Notes under the pieces: model-generated
The model's input: only the letters and a program-made list of their open reading frames with translations
Told to the model about the DNA's origin: nothing
The model's database searches: none
Source of the DNA: Gammaproteobacteria bacterium
Lineage (GTDB): Bacteria > Pseudomonadota > Gammaproteobacteria > GCA-001735895
NCBI GenBank assembly: GCA_024763185.1
Contig: JANTFY010000120.1
Coordinates: 1 to 7,075, forward strand
Length of the DNA stretch: 7,075 nucleotides
Direction of reading: 5' to 3'
Part shown: positions 6,185-7,075 of the stretch, in pieces
Layout of the letters: each line of letters begins with the position of its first letter
Numbering within the stretch: position 1 is the stretch's first letter
Position numbers and translations under genes: made by a program

Positions 6185-7075
6185 ATGACTATCAGTAACC
6201 ACCTGAGCACGACTAGATTGATTGATTCCTTTGGCCGACCTATCGAATACGTGCGTCTATCGGTGACGGACAAGTGCAATTTGCGTTGTTTTTACTGCTT
6301 GCCTAAAGGTTTCAAATCCTTTGAAATTCCTGAAAACTGGTTAAGCTTCGACGAGATCGAGCGCGTGATTGCGGTGTTTGGCGAGCTGGGTGTTAGCCGT
6401 GTACGGCTGACCGGCGGCGAACCCCTGGTGCGCAAAAACCTGCCGGAACTGAGCAGGAACATTTCCGCTTTACCCGGCATTGATGACCTGTCGCTGTCGA
6501 CCAATGCCACCTTGCTGGCTGGGCAGGCTGAAGACCTGTATGCCGGCGGTATACGGCGTATCAATGTTAGTCTTGATACCATGGACGAAAAACAGTTTGC
6601 TGACATTACCGGTGGCGGAAAGCTGAAAACGGTGCTGGCCGGCCTGCAAAAAGCCCGTGATGTCGGATTCAAGCCGATCAAGGTCAACATGGTCATGATG
6701 AAGGACACCAGTCTCGACGATTATGAGCGTGTGCTGGATTACTGCATGGAAAATGATTTTACCCTGCGCTTTATCGAAACCATGCCAATGGGATCGGCCG
6801 GACAGCATGGCAGTGAGCAGTACCTGAGCCTGCAGGTTGTTAAGGAGCGTCTGCAACAACAGTATGAGTTAATGCCTGGCGTGATGACCGGGGGTGGGCC
6901 GGCTCGATACTACCGTATCAACGGTACCGATTTTGAGATCGGATTTATCACCCCGATATCGCAACATTTTTGCGAAACCTGTAATCGGGTTCGTGTCTCG
7001 GTTGATGGTACCCTTTACCTGTGCCTTGGCCAGAATGACAAGGTCGAATTACGCCCCTTGTTGCGTACTGGCATA
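6185..7075 (+). CDS. moaA: GTP 3',8-cyclase MoaA (3' end beyond window)
   Basis: MoaA is the radical-SAM enzyme that, with MoaC, turns GTP into cyclic pyranopterin monophosphate, the first stage of molybdenum cofactor synthesis. The reading frame is open to the last base, giving 297 residues of a usual 320-340. The N-terminal cluster motif CNLRCFYC supplies C31, C35 and C38 for the SAM-binding 4Fe-4S cluster. LTGGEPLVR (75-83) follows. The second cluster ligands are C263, C266 and C280 (Cys-x2-Cys-x13-Cys), with R268 and R270 of NRVRVS, a segment used for GTP binding in the family. The C-terminal GG tail lies beyond the window. CLPKG and STNAT replace the commoner CMP and TNG versions, which I recall from a proteobacterial MoaA subgroup. 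The next in-frame stop upstream (6152-6154) leaves ATG 6185 as the only ATG before LIDSFGR. No convincing Shine-Dalgarno is present, so initiation may be leader-controlled. Confidence 0.95.
   Translation, partial: MTISNHLSTTRLIDSFGRPIEYVRLSVTDKCNLRCFYCLPKGFKSFEIPENWLSFDEIERVIAVFGELGVSRVRLTGGEPLVRKNLPELSRNISALPGIDDLSLSTNATLLAGQAEDLYAGGIRRINVSLDTMDEKQFADITGGGKLKTVLAGLQKARDVGFKPIKVNMVMMKDTSLDDYERVLDYCMENDFTLRFIETMPMGSAGQHGSEQYLSLQVVKERLQQQYELMPGVMTGGGPARYYRINGTDFEIGFITPISQHFCETCNRVRVSVDGTLYLCLGQNDKVELRPLLRTGI

Overview
The window looks like a core-chromosome segment of a gammaproteobacterium. Base composition is near-balanced by eye, and the gene order gmk-rpoZ-spoT-ridA-recG, all on the + strand, matches the arrangement known from Pseudomonas-type gammaproteobacteria. 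Enterobacteria instead carry trmH between spoT and recG. No mobile element, CRISPR array, tRNA or rRNA was seen, and no coding gene on the - strand is convincing. The genus cannot be named from this sequence alone.

Layout: positions 1-150 are non-coding upstream DNA with a bulged hairpin (23-48) and a possible promoter (94-122). gmk (151-774, guanylate kinase) and rpoZ (841-1122, RNA polymerase omega) follow. The 147-nt gap before spoT holds a perfect 18-bp A/T-rich inverted repeat (1162-1214), then smaller hairpins that run up to and over the weak spoT ribosome binding site. spoT (1270-3456) encodes a full-length bifunctional (p)ppGpp synthetase/hydrolase. ridA (3493-3891, reactive enamine/imine deaminase) and recG (3906-5999, branched-DNA helicase) follow closely. 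A 185-nt gap (6000-6184) with several possible RNA structures leads to moaA (6185 to the window end, cut off), the radical-SAM GTP 3',8-cyclase of molybdenum cofactor synthesis.

Functional links: Gmk makes GDP from GMP and is a known target of (p)ppGpp in some bacteria. Omega forms part of a (p)ppGpp-binding site on RNA polymerase in E. coli, and SpoT makes and destroys the alarmone, so the first three genes join guanine nucleotide supply, alarmone turnover and alarmone sensing. RidA and RecG are conserved passengers of the operon. moaA probably begins a separate molybdenum-cofactor unit.

The proteins are ordinary and well conserved, and I found no novel protein system. What merits a second look is in the non-coding DNA: the long inverted repeat and occluded start region before spoT, and the structured leader of moaA with mutually exclusive terminator-like and anti-terminator-like hairpins.
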